DNA from: an uncultured Spartobacteria bacterium
GTDB lineage: Bacteria; Verrucomicrobiota; Verrucomicrobiia; Chthoniobacterales; UBA6821
Assembly (NCBI GenBank): GCA_903847935.1
Contig: CAINEX010000023.1
Span: 1-43,563, forward strand
Length of the DNA: 43,563 nt
Direction of reading: 5' to 3'
Below, one piece after another: positions 16,673 to 25,871 of the stretch. Position 1 is the first letter of the stretch; the number at the start of each line of letters is the position of its first letter. Both the position numbers and the translations under genes were made by a program. Under the pieces are notes generated by a model, which had not been told where the DNA came from, did not search any database, and worked only from the letters and a program-made list of their open reading frames with translations.

Positions 16673-18154
16673 CTACCGCTGGAGTTGCTGGTCGAGCAGA
16701 CGCACCAGATGTCGGGCCTTTGGGTCCTCCTCGATACGCGATTTGATCAGCTTGCAGGCATGAATCACTGTTCCGTGATCCTTGCCACCGAAGGCATCCC
16801 CGATTTCAACCAAGGTCGAAGGGGTCATTTCCCGGGAAAGGTACATGGCGATCTGCCTGGGGTAGGCGATGCTGGTCGGCCGCCGTTTGCTGGTCATGTC
16901 CGCAAGGCGGATGTCAAAATGTTCGGCCACCTTCTTCTGGATCTGCTCGATGGTCACGGCTTTGCGGGCCTGCTCCTGAAGGACATCACGAAGGAGGTGC
17001 TCCAGGGCGTCGTTGGTGAGGGCGTGGCCGCTGAGGGATTTGTAGGCGGCCACACGCATGAGAGCCCCCTCCAGTCGCCTGATATCGCTGCGGATCTTGT
17101 CAGCAAGGAATTCCAGCACCCAATGCTCGATCTCAATGTGCATGCGCGACGCCTTCCCTTGAAGGATCGCGATACGGGTTTCCATATCTGGCGGCTGGAT
17201 TTCGGCGGTCATGCCCCACTCAAAGCGGGAGACAAGGCGCTGCTCGAGATTGGAAATTTCACTGGCCGGGCGGTCGCTTGAGAGGATGATCTGCTTGTTG
17301 CCATCGTGAAGCGCCCCAAAAGTATGGAAAAACTCCTCTTGGGAGCGCTCTTTACCCGCAAAGAACTGAATGTCATCGATCATCAGGATGTCGGCCTGAC
17401 GATAGCGTTTACGGAAGGCAACCAAGGCATTCTTCTGGATGGCATCGATAAACTCGTTGGTAAACTGTTCGCTTCGCAGATAAACCACGCGTGAGCCCTT
17501 CCTCTCGGCAAGGATCTGATGGCCGATCGACTGGAGAAGGTGGGTTTTGCCTAAACCGCTTCCTCCGTAGATGAAGAGAGGATTGTAGGTACGCGCAGGT
17601 GAATTTGCAACGGCCTGGGACGCAGCATGGGCAAACTGATTGTTGGCCCCCACGATAAAACTTTCAAAAGTGTAGGAAGGATTCATCCCGGTGGGATTTC
17701 CGGCACCTCCCACAGCCTTATTGGTTGCGGCCTGCGGCTTGAATTCAGATTGGGCCTCTACCGGCATCTCTTCGCCGTGGCTTTCCACTCCTTCCGGTGA
17801 GGATTGTGTCTCCTGAACGGAATCGAGAATCAGTTTTCGAGGAGATCCGAAGGCCTCCACAAGTGCCGAAGAGAGAAGTGTCGAGTAGTTGCTTTCGATG
17901 AAAAACTGATGGATCGGGTTTGGAACCCCCAGGGTGACTTCTTCCGACGTAAAGGAAAGAAGGGAGACTCCACTGAACCAGCGGTCGAAGCTATCGGGGC
18001 TGACACGTCCTCTGATCACTTCGGCCAGTTGATCCCACAGTTGGGCCCTCGTTTCGGGAGTCGGTACTGATGAAAGCCCGGAGTGATGTCTGTGAGGGAA
18101 GTTCAAGGCGTAAAAAATTGGCTGGGGGAGGTACACAATAAAAACCGCACCCAT
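16673..18154 (-). CDS. dnaA: Chromosomal replication initiator DnaA
   Basis: The 493-residue protein has domain I (about 34-110) and a variable linker II. The AAA+ domain carries Walker A GGSGLGKT at 197-204 and Walker B ILMIDDIQFF. The C-terminal DNA-binding domain IV has the signature GGKDHGTVIHA. It initiates replication by binding DnaA boxes and melting the origin. The ATG at 18154 has GAGG about six bases upstream. It adds about 30 residues before the usual start of domain I, and no better ATG or GTG lies between. Only 33 bp separate it from the upstream symporter gene, so there is no room for an origin directly before dnaA. Confidence 0.96.
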   Translation of the reverse strand: MGAVFIVYLPQPIFYALNFPHRHHSGLSSVPTPETRAQLWDQLAEVIRGRVSPDSFDRWFSGVSLLSFTSEEVTLGVPNPIHQFFIESNYSTLLSSALVEAFGSPRKLILDSVQETQSSPEGVESHGEEMPVEAQSEFKPQAATNKAVGGAGNPTGMNPSYTFESFIVGANNQFAHAASQAVANSPARTYNPLFIYGGSGLGKTHLLQSIGHQILAERKGSRVVYLRSEQFTNEFIDAIQKNALVAFRKRYRQADILMIDDIQFFAGKERSQEEFFHTFGALHDGNKQIILSSDRPASEISNLEQRLVSRFEWGMTAEIQPPDMETRIAILQGKASRMHIEIEHWVLEFLADKIRSDIRRLEGALMRVAAYKSLSGHALTNDALEHLLRDVLQEQARKAVTIEQIQKKVAEHFDIRLADMTSKRRPTSIAYPRQIAMYLSREMTPSTLVEIGDAFGGKDHGTVIHACKLIKSRIEEDPKARHLVRLLDQQLQR

Positions 18155-18187
18155 GCACCCTCAAGAAAAAACCCCGAAAAGATCATT

Positions 18188-19801
18188 TTAATTTTTTGAT
18201 CTCTCCCGAAAACCCTTGACGCCCTTCATGGTTTGAAAAGGAACAGCCAGGAGGATGGTCACGAGGCAACCGATCAACACATACCAGGGCCAGGCGATCA
18301 CGGGCCACCAGGAGGGCATCAAGCGCCCGAAGTCGACCAATCCGGGAAGATGGACCTTGCCCAGGAAGAGGACGGCAACGATGCCTCCGCACATCGCCGG
18401 CACATTTGTTCGATCCGATCCCCTCGTGGTCGTCAGCATCCCGAGCAGAAAAATGCCGAGCAATGCCCCGTAGGTATATCCGAGGACCCCGATGGCGAGT
18501 GGGATGATCGTGAGTCTTGGATCTTTGAGGACCGAGTAGGCGGCCGCCGTCCCTACAAGCACCATCAGCAATCCGAAAATCAATGTGGCAATTCTTGCCG
18601 CACGCACCGAGGCCTGCGCGTCTGCGCCCCGGTTCATGTAGTGAAGATAAAAGTCGGAGGTGAAGCTGGTGGCCAGGGCGTTGAGCGCCGCCGAGGTGGA
18701 GCCCATCATCGTGGCAAAAACCCCCGCGATGATCAGCCCCCTCAGGCCGGTTGGAAGATCGTGGACAATGAAATGGGCGAAGATCTCGTTATCGGGGATG
18801 TCAGGAACGCCGCCCCCGGGGCCCGTATAATATAAATAGAGAAGGACGCCCACGCCCAGGAAGGCAACCGCGATCGGAATGTCGGCAAACCCGCTGAGGA
18901 TTAGCGATAGTCGGGATTTTTGAGGATCCGGTGCTGTCAGTAACCTCTGGACCATGTCCTGATCGGTACCGTGTGTCGCCATGGTGAAGAACGTCGATCC
19001 GATCACCGCCGCAAAGATTGTGTATGGCTCGGAGAGCATTGCCCCGAGGGCTGAACCGAATGGCAGGGAACGATCCCACCCTAACTGGATCCAGTGAAGG
19101 TGGCTCCATCCCCCCAGGGCCCTGCCCGTGGAGCGGATGCCTCCGAGGTGATGGATCAGGAACCAGAGGACAAAGCAGACCGATCCGAGCATGAGCGCCG
19201 CCTGGATCAGGTCCGTCCAGACGACGGCCTTGATGCCTCCCACCATCGTGTAGGCCGTCGTGATCAGGGTCACGAGCAGAATGCCCCAGAAATAATTGCC
19301 CAGTGTCACCGATGCACCGGGGAAAAGGTGCCTCCACAAAACCACGAGGATAAGGCCGCCAAGGTAGAGTCTCACCCCGATGCCAAGAACGCGGGTAAAA
19401 AGGAAAATCCCGCTGGCAGTGTTTTTTGTGCGCGGCCCGAATCGGACCAGCAGGAACTCATAGATACTGTTGACGCCGTAACGGTAATAGGGGCCGATGA
19501 AGGTGAAGGCGATCACCACACGGGCGATGACCGTTCCGATGGCCAGTTGCCCGTAAAAAAAGGCACGCGTCTTGAAACCCTCGGCCGGGGTTCCCAAGAA
19601 AGTGGCCGCGCTTGTTTCCGCGGCAATAATGGAGGCAAGAACGGCCCACCACGGGATTGATCTTCCTCCAAGGGCGAATTCCTGCAGCGTCGTGCTCCCC
19701 CTTCCTGCCCGGATGCCGATGGCGCAGATGAGGGTAAAATAGACCGCGATCACCAGGGCATCGATCCCGAATCCGTTCAGAAATCCATTGGCAAGGGGCA
19801 T
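18188..19801 (-). CDS. Sodium:solute symporter (SSS family)
   Basis: The product is about 537 residues with 13-14 predicted membrane helices along its length. SSS-family landmarks include EFALGGRSIPWWAV near the N-terminus, ASIIAAETSAATFLG (the unwound sodium-site helix), the ATHGTDQDMVQRLLTA segment, and GLIIAGVFATMMGSTSAALN. These proteins use the sodium gradient to import sugars, organic acids, amino acids or sialic acids; the substrate cannot be told from sequence. I use the ATG at 19801, since a TTG at 19825 adds eight residues. It lies 31 bp downstream of argA and 33 bp before dnaA on the same strand, an unusual neighbour for dnaA. Confidence 0.9.
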   Translation of the reverse strand: MPLANGFLNGFGIDALVIAVYFTLICAIGIRAGRGSTTLQEFALGGRSIPWWAVLASIIAAETSAATFLGTPAEGFKTRAFFYGQLAIGTVIARVVIAFTFIGPYYRYGVNSIYEFLLVRFGPRTKNTASGIFLFTRVLGIGVRLYLGGLILVVLWRHLFPGASVTLGNYFWGILLVTLITTAYTMVGGIKAVVWTDLIQAALMLGSVCFVLWFLIHHLGGIRSTGRALGGWSHLHWIQLGWDRSLPFGSALGAMLSEPYTIFAAVIGSTFFTMATHGTDQDMVQRLLTAPDPQKSRLSLILSGFADIPIAVAFLGVGVLLYLYYTGPGGGVPDIPDNEIFAHFIVHDLPTGLRGLIIAGVFATMMGSTSAALNALATSFTSDFYLHYMNRGADAQASVRAARIATLIFGLLMVLVGTAAAYSVLKDPRLTIIPLAIGVLGYTYGALLGIFLLGMLTTTRGSDRTNVPAMCGGIVAVLFLGKVHLPGLVDFGRLMPSWWPVIAWPWYVLIGCLVTILLAVPFQTMKGVKGFRERSKN

Positions 19802-19832
19802 GGCGAGAGGCGTCAAGCCTTGCAATCCTGAA

Positions 19833-21128
19833 TCAGGAATTCCGCGAGCGGAGTTCTTTCATGAGGATTTTCGAGTTCCTTCGGCTTCCCTCGTATCGGG
19901 AGCGTCTCTCATCGGGAAGCAGTTCGGCATCCGTCTCCACGAAGCCCCCTTTTTGCTGGAGGTAATTTACGGCCCGGGTGGACAGGGCGTAGATCCTCTC
20001 CATCCCCTTCTCCTTTGCAAGATTTTCGGCAAAGGCCATGAGCTTTCGACCAAATCCCTTGTTCTCGTGCGCCTTGCTCACGTAGAGACAGGCCATCTCG
20101 GCCAGTGATTGGTCCGGGTGGGTGTGTAGCGCCACGCAAGCGATGGGGGTGCGGTCGATTTCAAGGATCCAGTAATCCTCGATCCGATCAAGGATGTCGG
20201 CTCTCGTCCTCCGGGTGATTTCCTCATCCTCCACGGACTGCCTGATCAGGGCCATGACCGACCTGACATCCTTTTTGAAGATGCGCCTGATCTGCTGGTA
20301 CTCGTTTGAGTAGATCATGGTGCCGGAGCCTTCGTGGCTGAAGATTTCAGTGAGCAGGGCCTCGTTGATGCGGCCGTCCAGCAGATGAGCTCGCGGCACC
20401 CCTCCCCGACAGGCACGCGAGGAGCACTCCAGTTTCGAGATGAGGCCGGCATTGGCGCCGGAGACCCTCAGCTTCCTGACCATTTCATCGGATTCGTCGA
20501 TCGAGAGTTGGCGGGGCAGGGGGTGAGTGCCTCCGACGACCTCGTCGGCACCGAGAAAGATGATTTTGGCGGCGTGCAGGGATTCCGCCACCTCAAGGGC
20601 GATCCCATCTGAATTGACCCGGTAGGTCCTGCCCTCTCCATCGAATCCCAGTGGAGGGATGACCGGAATGATCCCCTCTTTCAGCAGGAGTTCCAAGGCG
20701 TGGTTGTCGACGCGCTCAACCCGTCCGGTGAAGAGTTGATCGGTCCCGCCGAGGATCCCGGCAGGGTGTGCGATGATGGCATTCGCGTAGGCGGCCCTCA
20801 GGTCGACGGCGGAGAGTCCCTCCATGATGCTGTTGGTAAGTCTGATGGCGGCGTCGATCGCGAGTTCAAGGGTCGTTTCGCTGGTGATGCCCGTTCCGTC
20901 ACTGTTGGTAACCTTGATGCCGCGTTTGGCTGCCAACTCCTCGATCTGGTGGCTTGCCCCATGGACAAGCACCACGCGGATGCTGAGTGAACGCAGGACA
21001 GCAAGATCCAGGAGAATGTTTGGAAAGTTTGCCGAAGCCGCCACCGTTCCATCCACCGCAATGACAAAGATGCGCTCGCGGAAGCGCGGGACATACTGGA
21101 GGATTTCTCTAAGGTCTGAGACGTTCAC
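19833..21128 (-). CDS. argA: N-acetylglutamate synthase (amino-acid kinase fold plus GNAT)
   Basis: The 431-residue protein has an N-terminal amino-acid-kinase-like domain (about 1-280) and a C-terminal GNAT domain (about 285-425). The first contains RVVLVHGASHQIE and ILGGTDQLFTGRVERVD. The second contains CLYVSKAHENKGFGRKLM. This two-domain layout and length are typical of ArgA, which makes N-acetylglutamate from acetyl-CoA and glutamate as the first step of arginine synthesis. In ArgA the kinase-like domain is an allosteric module, usually sensing arginine. A separate acetylglutamate kinase (ArgB) would lack the GNAT half. No other arginine gene is nearby. Confidence 0.93.
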   Translation of the reverse strand: MNVSDLREILQYVPRFRERIFVIAVDGTVAASANFPNILLDLAVLRSLSIRVVLVHGASHQIEELAAKRGIKVTNSDGTGITSETTLELAIDAAIRLTNSIMEGLSAVDLRAAYANAIIAHPAGILGGTDQLFTGRVERVDNHALELLLKEGIIPVIPPLGFDGEGRTYRVNSDGIALEVAESLHAAKIIFLGADEVVGGTHPLPRQLSIDESDEMVRKLRVSGANAGLISKLECSSRACRGGVPRAHLLDGRINEALLTEIFSHEGSGTMIYSNEYQQIRRIFKKDVRSVMALIRQSVEDEEITRRTRADILDRIEDYWILEIDRTPIACVALHTHPDQSLAEMACLYVSKAHENKGFGRKLMAFAENLAKEKGMERIYALSTRAVNYLQQKGGFVETDAELLPDERRSRYEGSRRNSKILMKELRSRNS

Positions 21129-21174
21129 GGATTTGTTTCAATGTGTGACGGAGGCTCCAAGGGGCGCAATCCTT

Positions 21175-22182
21175 TTATGTCATCTCCTCCGAGGGAGGCA
21201 AAAGCTCCCGCTCGATGGCTGAGGCGATGATCTCCGGTTCCGCAAGGGGAGCCAGCGGTCCCTGGGCAGCCACGTCGACAATGCCGAAGCGGTTGAGGAG
21301 TGGTCGCAGATCATTGATCGCCGCGGAGGAGTCCTTGTCAGATCCGATCGCCAGCAGGATGGAAACGGACGAGGAGAGATTACGCAACCCGGTGCGGAGG
21401 CTTCTCCAGTACGCCTTTGAGGACTGGGAGAGGAAGGCGTATTCGGAGCCGTATTGCTGTGCCGTCGAACTGATGACAGCCAAGGATTCCTCAAGCCCGT
21501 TGCCCTCGACCGTGAATCCTGAACGGAGCAACCAGGCGCGCAGGAAAGACTCCGTAGAGAGTTGATAGCGGTAGACCAGGCGTGCCATCCGTGGAAACCA
21601 AGCGAGCCGGTGCCAGCCCCTTGATGGGTTCGCCTTGCCGAGAGCCACGTCGGGCATCCAGAGGATCAGTTTGATGGTTTTCTCCGGATAGCGTGAAGCA
21701 AAGAGGAGGGCTATGTTCGCCGTGAGTCCGGAGGCGATGATCACGGCTGCTTCCCGCGGCGCGGTATGATCCAGAAATTCAGCCAGCGAGCGCACCTGCT
21801 CCTCGGCCGTTGCGGCGGGATTCGGGCGCTGTGACTCTCCGAACCCGATCATATCGGGGACCAAGACACGCCAGGATTCGGCAAACCTCGGGTAGATCTT
21901 TGACCACTCGAAGGAGGAGGCTCCCGGAAAGACTCCGTGAAGGAACAAAAGCGGAGCTCCCGGCGTGTGGCTGTCCGCCGTGTGATAAACGATCTCGCCG
22001 ACCGAGGTGTCTGCCACCCGGGTGGCGAAGACCGCCGGTGAAATGGCATCCGGGATGATCCCCCTTAAGGTGGTGCGCCATCCATATCGCAGGGCCAGTG
22101 CAACCGCACCAAGAAGTCCTGCTCCCAATCCCACGCCGAGCGCTTTCCTTCCGGGTGGAGGATTCTGGGAGGGATCGATCAT
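21175..22182 (-). CDS. Membrane-anchored alpha/beta-hydrolase-fold protein lacking catalytic Ser and His
   Basis: The 335-residue product has a membrane helix at about 14-32 and then an alpha/beta-hydrolase domain. LLFLHGVFPG (78-87) is the usual oxyanion-side loop, LVPDMIGFGES (107-117) the next landmark, and IALLFASRYPEK follows the elbow. The nucleophile elbow itself reads A150-S151-G152-L153-T154, where the family has G-x-S-x-G, so Gly replaces the nucleophile. The usual C-terminal catalytic His falls at Pro309. A possible acid (Asp282 or Asp284) remains. It may be a non-enzymatic descendant. The ATG at 22182 is preferred, since the frame extends further only by overlapping purM. It follows purM by 34 bp. 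Confidence 0.8.
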   Translation of the reverse strand: MIDPSQNPPPGRKALGVGLGAGLLGAVALALRYGWRTTLRGIIPDAISPAVFATRVADTSVGEIVYHTADSHTPGAPLLFLHGVFPGASSFEWSKIYPRFAESWRVLVPDMIGFGESQRPNPAATAEEQVRSLAEFLDHTAPREAAVIIASGLTANIALLFASRYPEKTIKLILWMPDVALGKANPSRGWHRLAWFPRMARLVYRYQLSTESFLRAWLLRSGFTVEGNGLEESLAVISSTAQQYGSEYAFLSQSSKAYWRSLRTGLRNLSSSVSILLAIGSDKDSSAAINDLRPLLNRFGIVDVAAQGPLAPLAEPEIIASAIERELLPPSEEMT

Positions 22183-22216
22183 TCCAACGTGGGAGGGCTT
22201 CCTTGTGAGCGAAACT

Positions 22217-23368
22217 TTATTTTCCGGGTTCCGGAACGAAGCGCACCACGCCGCTTCCTTTGGAGATGCCGCCGATGATCTTGCCTCCAAGACTCCTGGC
22301 GATCCGCTGTCCATCCTTTCCGGGCACAACCAGAACCATGCCGATTCCCATATTGAAGACCTGATACATCTCGAGCGGATCGACATTCCCACCACGCCCG
22401 ATGATCCCGAAGATGGCCGGCACTTTCCAGGAGCGTGGATCGATCACCGCGTCGCAACCTTTAGGAAGGATCCTGGGAAGGTTGTCGATGAGCCCTCCGC
22501 CTGTGATGTGAGCGGCAGCATGCAGGGGATTCCCCTTCATGGCGCGCAGCTTGTCAAAGGCCGGCAGGTAACTGCGGTGAACCTTGAGGAGTTCGGCGGC
22601 AATCGTGGTGCCCAATCCGGCCGGGCGATCCGTAAGCTTCAGTCCGAGGAGTTCGAAGAGCACCTTGCGGGCGAGGGAGTATCCATTGGTGTGAAGCCCG
22701 TTGGAAGGTAGGCCGATCAATGCATCGCCCACCTTGACGCGGCTTCCATCCAGGAGGTCCTTTCGCTCCACCAGTCCAGTGATGGAGCCGGCCAGGTCGT
22801 ACTCTCCCTTGCCGTAAAGTCCCGGCATCTGAGCCGTTTCGCCTCCAATTAAGGCGCATCCGGCCTCCTTGCAGGCACGCGCCAGACCCGAGATGATCTG
22901 CTTGAGAACGTCCGGATCCAATTTTGCCGCCGCGATGTAATCGAGGAAGAACAAGGGGCGGGCCCCCGTCACGGCGATGTCATTGACGCAGTGGTTCACC
23001 AGATCGGCCCCGATCGTGTCATGGCGATCCGTGGCAAAGGCGATCTTCAGCTTCGTTCCGACACCATCCACGCTTGCAACCAGGACGGGATCCTTGACCC
23101 CGCGTTTTTTGAAATCCGGACGGAAGAGTCCCCCGAAACCACCGATGCCCCCCAGTACTTCGGCTCCGTGAGTCGGTCGAACGAGTGCACCGATACCTGA
23201 TTTCACCCGGTTGCCGAGAGCGACATCAACGCCGGCTTTTGCATAAGAGCTTTGCTTTGTACCAAGTGCTGGAATGCTGGATCCTTTTGACGGTTTCATC
23301 GGAATTTTAGCATCCTTGATTACTTTCGGTGCAGTTTTCTTGGAAGAAGTTGTTTTACGGGTACTCAT
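22217..23368 (-). CDS. purM: Phosphoribosylformylglycinamidine cyclo-ligase (AIR synthetase)
   Basis: The 383-residue protein contains the PurM signature SYAKAGVDVALGNRV, then GVGTKLKIAF, the DLVNHCVNDIAVTGA block, LIGGETAQMPG and HITGGGLIDNLPR. These are all in family order. It makes aminoimidazole ribonucleotide, step five of purine synthesis. The first 40 or so residues are a lysine-rich extension (starting MSTRKTTSSKKTAPK) not present in most PurM proteins. An internal ATG at 23299 could be the true start and would shorten it to about 17. It is 54 bp downstream of purF on the same strand, so the two purine genes are likely one unit. Confidence 0.96.
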   Translation of the reverse strand: MSTRKTTSSKKTAPKVIKDAKIPMKPSKGSSIPALGTKQSSYAKAGVDVALGNRVKSGIGALVRPTHGAEVLGGIGGFGGLFRPDFKKRGVKDPVLVASVDGVGTKLKIAFATDRHDTIGADLVNHCVNDIAVTGARPLFFLDYIAAAKLDPDVLKQIISGLARACKEAGCALIGGETAQMPGLYGKGEYDLAGSITGLVERKDLLDGSRVKVGDALIGLPSNGLHTNGYSLARKVLFELLGLKLTDRPAGLGTTIAAELLKVHRSYLPAFDKLRAMKGNPLHAAAHITGGGLIDNLPRILPKGCDAVIDPRSWKVPAIFGIIGRGGNVDPLEMYQVFNMGIGMVLVVPGKDGQRIARSLGGKIIGGISKGSGVVRFVPEPGK

Positions 23369-23422
23369 TGCAGGATGATCGCTTTGGCGTTCTTAATAGT
23401 GATATGTTGGTGAAAGTGGGCC

Positions 23423-24886
23423 TCAGGAGCGTGGAGAGAACAGGGGAGGTTGGGTGCTCTGATCCGGAAGCAGTTGGGCACTCTCCTTGCGTCGCTCCAT
23501 GATCAGTTTGTCAAAGGCGGTATCGAAGGGAACGGGATACTCGCCGGTGAAGCAGGCCATGCAGAAGGAGTTTTTCTCCAACCCGGTTGCACGAACCATC
23601 CCGTCGATATCAAGATATCCGATGCTGTCCGCACCGAGGTAATCGCAGATCTCCTGATGAGTGTACTGGTTGGCGATGAGTTTTTCGGGATCTGGAAAGT
23701 CGATGCCGTAGTAGCAGGCATGCTTGTGCGGAGGGCAACTGATACGCAGGTGTACCTCTTTGGCCCCTGCTTCACGCAGATTGACCACGCGAGCCTTTGC
23801 CGTTGTGCCCCGCACGACGGAATCATCCACGACAACGACACGCTTCCCCTTCACTGCCTCCCCGATCAGGTTCAGCTTCACTCGGACATTAAAATCCCGG
23901 ATGAGCTGAGTCGGTTGGATGAATGTTCGGCCGATGTAATGGTTCCTCACGAAGGCCGGGTCATAAGGGATGCCCAACTCCTCGGCAAGACCAAGCGCCG
24001 CATAGATTCCGGAATCGGGGACGGGGATAACCACATCCGCCTCGACCGGGTGGAGTCGCGCAAGCTCGCGTCCCATGTTGACTCGGGCCTTGCTGACAGT
24101 TACTCCGCGCAGGCGACTGTCGGGCCGTGAGAAGTAGACATACTCGAAAATACAGAATGCCTCACGCGATTGCGTGAAGGGAAACTCCGACCTGATGCCC
24201 TGATCATTGATCACGACGACCTCGCCGGGCTCGATGTCCCGGACAAAAGTGGCCCCGATGAGATCAAAGGCGCAAGTTTCCGAGGAGAGGACCCATCCGC
24301 CATCGAGTTTGCCGAGGGAGAGCGGGCGTAGGCCGCATGGATCGCGCACACCGATGATTTCCTTTTCACCCATCACCACCAGGGAGAAAGCACCCTCAAG
24401 TTTTCGGAACGATCCGATCGGTCCTCCCAAGGAGTCATCCGGCTGGGCGAGGAGATGCAGGATGATCTCGCTGTCGACCGTTGTCTGAAAGATGGACCCC
24501 TTCATTTCAAGCTCGGCACGGAGCGCGGCGGCATTCACCAGGTTGCCGTTGTGGGCCACCCCGATCTGGCCTCGTGCTGTGTCGACCACGAGGGGTTGTG
24601 AATTGAGAAGGGTGCTTGAACCGGTGGTCGAGTAGCGCACATGTCCGATGGCGCGGGTGCCGGTGAGGGATTCCAGATTCTCGGGCGCAAAGATCTGCGA
24701 GACCAGTCCCATCCCCTTGTGCAGATTGAAAGATCCGCCCTCCCCGCTGCTGCTGGCGATGCCCGCACTTTCCTGTCCGCGGTGTTGCAGTGCAAAGAGT
24801 CCGTAGTAGGTCAGTAGGGCCGCGTCCTTGTGGCCATGGACGGCAAAAACGCCGCATTCGTGTTTGGGACGATGTGATTCGGACAA
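23423..24886 (-). CDS. purF: Amidophosphoribosyltransferase
   Basis: The 487-residue protein has Cys11 after a ten-residue propeptide (MSESHRPKHE then CGVFAV), the catalytic glutaminase cysteine exposed by processing. The PRPP-binding loop VVVVDDSVVRGTT lies in the C-terminal half. Cysteines in EAFCIFEYVYF, ISCPPHKHACYYGID and NSFCMACFTGEYP match the Bacillus-type enzyme that carries a 4Fe-4S cluster and a cleaved propeptide, rather than the E. coli type. It catalyses the first committed step of purine synthesis. It is the first gene of the leftward purF-purM run and faces a divergent rightward gene across about 160 bp. Confidence 0.97.
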   Translation of the reverse strand: MSESHRPKHECGVFAVHGHKDAALLTYYGLFALQHRGQESAGIASSSGEGGSFNLHKGMGLVSQIFAPENLESLTGTRAIGHVRYSTTGSSTLLNSQPLVVDTARGQIGVAHNGNLVNAAALRAELEMKGSIFQTTVDSEIILHLLAQPDDSLGGPIGSFRKLEGAFSLVVMGEKEIIGVRDPCGLRPLSLGKLDGGWVLSSETCAFDLIGATFVRDIEPGEVVVINDQGIRSEFPFTQSREAFCIFEYVYFSRPDSRLRGVTVSKARVNMGRELARLHPVEADVVIPVPDSGIYAALGLAEELGIPYDPAFVRNHYIGRTFIQPTQLIRDFNVRVKLNLIGEAVKGKRVVVVDDSVVRGTTAKARVVNLREAGAKEVHLRISCPPHKHACYYGIDFPDPEKLIANQYTHQEICDYLGADSIGYLDIDGMVRATGLEKNSFCMACFTGEYPVPFDTAFDKLIMERRKESAQLLPDQSTQPPLFSPRS

Positions 24887-25048
24887 AGGGTGAATTGTGT
24901 TGAATTAAGAGCGTTGTAAGAATGGAACTTCCCACTTTCCTCCCGCGCGTTCAAACACGATTTGGGAAAAGAACATATTTGATCTTCGGACTTTTCATAA
25001 AATCCGTTGACCTTCCGAATTATTTCGGCTCATTTCACACCCCTCGGA

Positions 25049-25678
25049 ATGCTCCGGCAACCCGAAGACAACTTTCCAATGCCTTTCAACCAAGCGCCTG
25101 CTTCCACTGCAAACCCTCCCGGAAACCGTCCGTCCGGACTCACCCGCGGATTATTCACTCCGCCTTGGGTAAGTTTCACGTGGGATACCGCGCAACTCCC
25201 CTCATCCCTAACCGCCCTCACGGACCCACTGATTCGGCCTGCAACCCGTGAGGAGGGGGAAGAAGTCCTCAAGGTGATCATGCTGTCGCTCTCGATGGAT
25301 TCGGGTTGGAACGATTCGCTGGCCCTAGCCGAGGAGTATCTGAAGCAGGCGATTCAACGGCTTTTCAACGCAGAGGAGCCCCTCTGCCTTGTTGTTCCCA
25401 AGGGAAACAGGCTCATTGCCGCCTCCATCCTTGAAGCGGATCCCTCAGCCCAGAACCAGTTGGTCTGCGGACCTTCCGTTATCATGGAGTATCGCAACCG
25501 GGGAATCGGGAAGCATCTGCTGTTTTCTTCCCTCTTGATGCTCAAGGAACGCGGTCTTGCTTCGGTCACAGGTATCACGCGTGCCAACACTGCGGCCGCC
25601 CGCTACGTTTATCCGAAATTCGGAGGTAAGTCGGAGCCTGTGCAAATCTCGATCACAAAGTCAGGGCCCGCAGCCTGA
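25049..25678 (+). CDS. GNAT-family N-acetyltransferase, substrate unknown
   Basis: The product is about 209 residues, with a GNAT domain in the C-terminal two-thirds. The acetyl-CoA loop is MEYRNRGIGKHLL (Arg/Gln-x-x-Gly-x-Gly/Ala pattern), and TRANTAAARYVYPKFGG follows as the last conserved strand-helix. The domain begins near PLIRPATREEGEEVL, so about 55 residues precede it; they are Pro/Ala-rich and possibly disordered. Start choice is uncertain: TTG 25007, ATG 25049 and ATG 25079 are all in frame and none has a strong ribosome-binding site. The substrate cannot be inferred. It is divergent from purF and lies just before tRNA-Gln. Confidence 0.75.
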   Translation: MLRQPEDNFPMPFNQAPASTANPPGNRPSGLTRGLFTPPWVSFTWDTAQLPSSLTALTDPLIRPATREEGEEVLKVIMLSLSMDSGWNDSLALAEEYLKQAIQRLFNAEEPLCLVVPKGNRLIAASILEADPSAQNQLVCGPSVIMEYRNRGIGKHLLFSSLLMLKERGLASVTGITRANTAAARYVYPKFGGKSEPVQISITKSGPAA

Positions 25679-25751
25679 GCGGTCGGCTAGTAGCAAAGTC
25701 TTGAACAACGCGCCGATCTCCGGCAGTTTGCTCAACCGCGGTTCTTACCAC

Positions 25752-25825
25752 TGCCTTGTGGTGTAACGGTAGCACAGCAGATTCTGGATCTGCTTGTCAT
25801 GGTTCGAATCCATGCGAGGCAGCCA
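25752..25825 (+). tRNA. tRNA-Gln (anticodon CTG)
   Basis: Acceptor TGCCTTG pairs with CGAGGCA (one T-G pair). The anticodon stem GCAGA/TCTGC encloses loop TTCTGGA, giving anticodon CTG for CAG codons. The T arm contains GGTTCGAATCC. Discriminator G is followed by an encoded CCA, unlike the tRNA-Tyr in this window. Confidence 0.95.
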
Positions 25826-25871
25826 TTTCTTACAGAAAAATGGGGAACAGCTCCAAGTTGGAGTTGGTTTT

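Noticed and set aside
22183-22395. N-terminal extension of the hydrolase-fold gene into purM
   Set aside because: The extra 71 residues overlap the end of purM and look like out-of-frame purM translation; the ATG at 22182 gives a normal anchor sequence.
25752-25825. tRNA-Gln as an integration site
   Set aside because: I found no repeated copy of its 3' end and no integrase or phage gene nearby.
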